A stretch of 6,731 nt of DNA from Proteiniphilum sp. (GTDB lineage: Bacteria; Bacteroidota; Bacteroidia; Bacteroidales; Dysgonomonadaceae). The notes beneath the pieces are model-generated. The model saw only the letters and a program-made list of their open reading frames with translations, was not told where the DNA came from and made no database searches. The position numbers and the translations under genes were made by a program. The stretch is from positions 1-6,731 of the forward strand of contig JAISZV010000095.1 in the NCBI GenBank assembly GCA_031284475.1, written 5' to 3'. The stretch's first letter is position 1. The number at the start of each line of letters is the position of its first letter. Shown in pieces: positions 4,986-6,731 of the stretch.

Positions 4986-5786
4986 CTATCTCTCTCCCGG
5001 TTGAGCCTGTCCGACTAACGGTTCCAGCAGATTGGTCAGCTCTTCAAATTGCTCGATGGATAACTGCTCAGGCCGTTTCGTGAGCATAGGATCGTCGGGC
5101 AAAGGGTCCTCTCCGGATAGTAGTGACTTTACGGAGTTGCGAAGCATCTTTCGCCGCTGGTTAAAACCGGTCTTCACTACCATTTTGAATAACTTCTCAT
5201 TACAGTTGAGCTGCTTTCGCTTATTGCGGGTGAGCCGTACAACTGACGATTTGACTTTGGGCGGAGGAATAAACGCCTGTTCATTCACCGTAAAAAGATA
5301 CTCTACATCGTACCATGCCTGCAATAAAACAGTCAGAATACCGTAAGCCTTGCTACCGGGCGAAGCAACCATGCGTTCCGCAACCTCCTTTTGGATCATA
5401 CCCGAACAACAGGGGACGGAGTCTTTGTTGTCGAGCACTTTGAAAAAAATTTGCGATGAGATATTATAGGGATAATTGCCGATAATGCAGAAAGGGCAGT
5501 TGAAGTATTGCGCGAAATCCATCCGCAGAAAATCCTGCTCCAGTATTTTGCCGTTTAGTGCGGGATAATGCTCCGTGAGGTAAGCTACCGATTCGCGGTC
5601 GATCTCCACCACGGTAAGTTCTTTCTGTTCCTTCAACAGAAATTCGGTAAGCACGCCTGTCCCTGGCCCCACCTCCAACACAGGGTATGAGGGAAACTGA
5701 TTGAGGGTTGCCGCGATGCGGCAGGCGATCTCCTTGTCTTTGAGGAAATGCTGTCCCAGGTTTTTTTTTGCTCTTACCGGAAACAT
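4986..5786 (-). CDS. ksgA: 16S rRNA (adenine1518-N6/adenine1519-N6)-dimethyltransferase KsgA/RsmA
   Basis: KsgA dimethylates two adjacent adenines in helix 45 of 16S rRNA using S-adenosylmethionine, a late step in 30S subunit maturation; its loss gives kasugamycin resistance. The 266 residues match the family length. Motifs in order are NLGQHFL (9-15), the SAM-binding loop VLEVGPGTG (36-44), the acidic ribose-binding VEID (60-63), QDF (84-86), the catalytic NYPYNIS (104-110, the NLPY-type motif), PPPKVKSSVVRL (174-185), and FNQRRKMLRNS (208-218) in the C-terminal helical domain. All key positions are present. Codons 6-9 contain a run of nine adenines. The start at 5786 is supported by the promoter at 5822-5856 and the normal position of the NLGQHFL motif. 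It is the first gene of a probable ksgA-corA unit and diverges from the membrane protein gene at 5959. Confidence 0.97.
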   Translation of the reverse strand: MFPVRAKKNLGQHFLKDKEIACRIAATLNQFPSYPVLEVGPGTGVLTEFLLKEQKELTVVEIDRESVAYLTEHYPALNGKILEQDFLRMDFAQYFNCPFCIIGNYPYNISSQIFFKVLDNKDSVPCCSGMIQKEVAERMVASPGSKAYGILTVLLQAWYDVEYLFTVNEQAFIPPPKVKSSVVRLTRNKRKQLNCNEKLFKMVVKTGFNQRRKMLRNSVKSLLSGEDPLPDDPMLTKRPEQLSIEQFEELTNLLEPLVGQAQPGER

Positions 5787-5821
5787 TGCAATATGGCGAT
5801 TATTCCTTATCTTTACCGCCG

Positions 5822-5856
5822 CAAAGGTAACATTTTATTACGTAAAACCGGACAAA
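5822..5856 (-). promoter_or_regulatory. ksgA promoter: -7 box TACCTTTG with upstream TTTG
   Basis: On the minus strand TACCTTTG (5829-5822) matches the Bacteroidota -7 consensus TAnnTTTG exactly. A TTTG (5856-5853) lies 23 nt upstream, at the long end of the usual spacing for a -33 element. Transcription would start near 5815, giving a leader of about 30 nt before the ATG at 5786. Confidence 0.6.
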
Positions 5857-5878
5857 TACGTTCATAAAAAAAGAGATA

Positions 5879-5891
5879 CGGCCGCAGGCCG
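5879..5891 (-). terminator. Weak terminator-like hairpin facing ksgA
   Basis: CGGCC and GGCCG form a 5-bp GC-only stem with a 3-nt loop. On the minus strand a run of seven Ts (5870-5864) follows after a 7-base gap. The spacing is poor for intrinsic termination. No minus-strand gene lies upstream within the window, so at most it would block antisense transcripts from the divergent gene. It may be incidental. Confidence 0.25.
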
Positions 5892-5958
5892 GCTTGCATT
5901 TCGCTGCCTTTGTTGAGAAGTAACTATTATGTTGTATAAAGATAATAATCGATAGCAG

Positions 5959-6731
5959 GTGAAAGTGAATTTGGATTCGGCCAAGAGTTTATTGAAGACC
6001 CTCTTTTCCTTGTCGCTCGGATTACTTATTTTTTGGGCGATGTACAGGAATACCGATATAGGGGAGTTATGGCGCATCATTAAATCGGCCAACCTGGGCG
6101 TGATTGCGGCCTCTCTTGTTTTTGGCCTGATAGGGAATGCAATCAGAGGGTTAAGATGGGAATTGTTTGTGAACTCGCTCGGATACCATCCTCCCAGAGC
6201 CAGTATCATGTATGCCACGCTTGGGAATTATGCCGTGAACTTTGTGCTTCCCCGCGCCGGGGATATATGGCGTTGCGGCGTGGTGAGCAAATATGATAAG
6301 GTTCCGTTTTCAAAAACCCTTGAGACCTTTTTGGTGGATAAGATGATAGATATTATAGCGGGACTGATTGTCATTTTTGTTAGCGTGCTGCTTTATATCG
6401 ATTTCTTCTCCTCTTATATTAACGATAACCAGTCGCTTGCGAATGGTATGGCAAATCTGTTTTCGTCTGCCTGGATGTATGTGGGTTTGGCTACTGTGCT
6501 GCTGATTATCGTATTAATGTGTACGGTTTTCAGGAAAACTTCCCTCATGATGAAGATCAGGAAATTCTTCGCTACGCTGAAATATGACCTGAAGCTTATT
6601 TCGGAGATGAAGGAGAAAAAACGCATAATAATTTATACGATCATAATCTGGTTGTGTTTTTATTTGTACTTTTACATTTGCTTTTATGCGTTTGATTTCA
6701 CGAAAGATCTTGGGCCTCTGGCCGGTTTAAT
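5959..6731 (+). CDS. LPG-synthase transmembrane / flippase-like membrane protein (UPF0104), 3' end beyond window
   Basis: At least 257 residues are visible with no stop. The protein matches the lysylphosphatidylglycerol synthase TM family (PF03706), the membrane half of MprF-type proteins, some of which translocate lipids. Predicted helices lie near 11-29, 45-61, 80-97, 128-147, 172-191 and 222-244, with a further one likely past the edge. Family features are RGLRW (63-67), NFVLPRAGD (94-102) and the following ETFLVDKMIDIIAG (122-135). An in-frame TAG at 5953-5955 limits the start. GTG at 5959 is the longest choice; GTG 5965 and TTG 5971 are alternatives, and AGGTGA (5957-5962) would be well placed as a ribosome binding site for the TTG. 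It diverges from ksgA, and I find only a near-match -7 box (TGCCTTTG, 5905-5912). The substrate is unknown. Confidence 0.88.
   Translation, partial: MKVNLDSAKSLLKTLFSLSLGLLIFWAMYRNTDIGELWRIIKSANLGVIAASLVFGLIGNAIRGLRWELFVNSLGYHPPRASIMYATLGNYAVNFVLPRAGDIWRCGVVSKYDKVPFSKTLETFLVDKMIDIIAGLIVIFVSVLLYIDFFSSYINDNQSLANGMANLFSSAWMYVGLATVLLIIVLMCTVFRKTSLMMKIRKFFATLKYDLKLISEMKEKKRIIIYTIIIWLCFYLYFYICFYAFDFTKDLGPLAGL

Noticed and set aside
5862..6218. 118-codon minus-strand ORF upstream of ksgA
   Set aside because: It overlaps antisense to the membrane protein gene that starts near 5959, whose family motifs (RGLRW, NFVLPRAGD) are clear; no domain is visible in the minus frame.

Overview
The window looks like a chromosomal segment from a member of the Bacteroidota, most likely order Bacteroidales. 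The evidence is the character of the proteins (TrpRS, KsgA, and a DUF2156/GNAT pair), the weak or absent Shine-Dalgarno sequences, and two good matches to the Bacteroidota -7 promoter box TAnnTTTG, ahead of trpS and ksgA. The order-level call is inference from remembered family features, not from a database search.

Layout. Positions 1-292 hold the 3' two thirds of an IS200/IS605-type TnpA (HUH/Y1 transposase). Non-coding DNA with a bulged hairpin typical of an IS200/IS605 right end follows (about 374-404). Positions 405-811 form an accessory-looking interval with a REP-like cluster of palindromic GCRAGCGTY words (458-535) and an unrecognised 56-codon ORF on the minus strand (542-712). Then comes trpS (812-1870, +). 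A 275-bp gap follows it, holding a degenerate 75-76 bp tandem repeat (about 1951-2103). Next are two adjacent plus-strand genes that both use the GNAT fold: a DUF2156/LPG-synthase-C protein (2146-3045) and an Eis-like N-acetyltransferase with a C-terminal SCP2-like part (3088-3948). They converge on corA (3997-4941, -), which lies 44 bp downstream of ksgA (4986-5786, -). ksgA diverges from a membrane protein of the LPG-synthase transmembrane/flippase-like family (from about 5959, +) that runs off the window end.

How the genes fit together. trpS and ksgA are translation housekeeping genes. CorA is a Mg2+ channel, probably co-transcribed with ksgA. The flippase-like membrane protein and the DUF2156 protein correspond to the two halves of MprF (lysyl-phosphatidylglycerol synthase/flippase), encoded here as separate genes about 3 kb apart. 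A functional link between them is only a hypothesis.

I found no CRISPR array, rRNA, tRNA, defence system or clearly new multi-gene system. The most unusual material is non-coding: the IS right end, the palindrome cluster with the small minus-strand ORF, and the tandem repeat after trpS.
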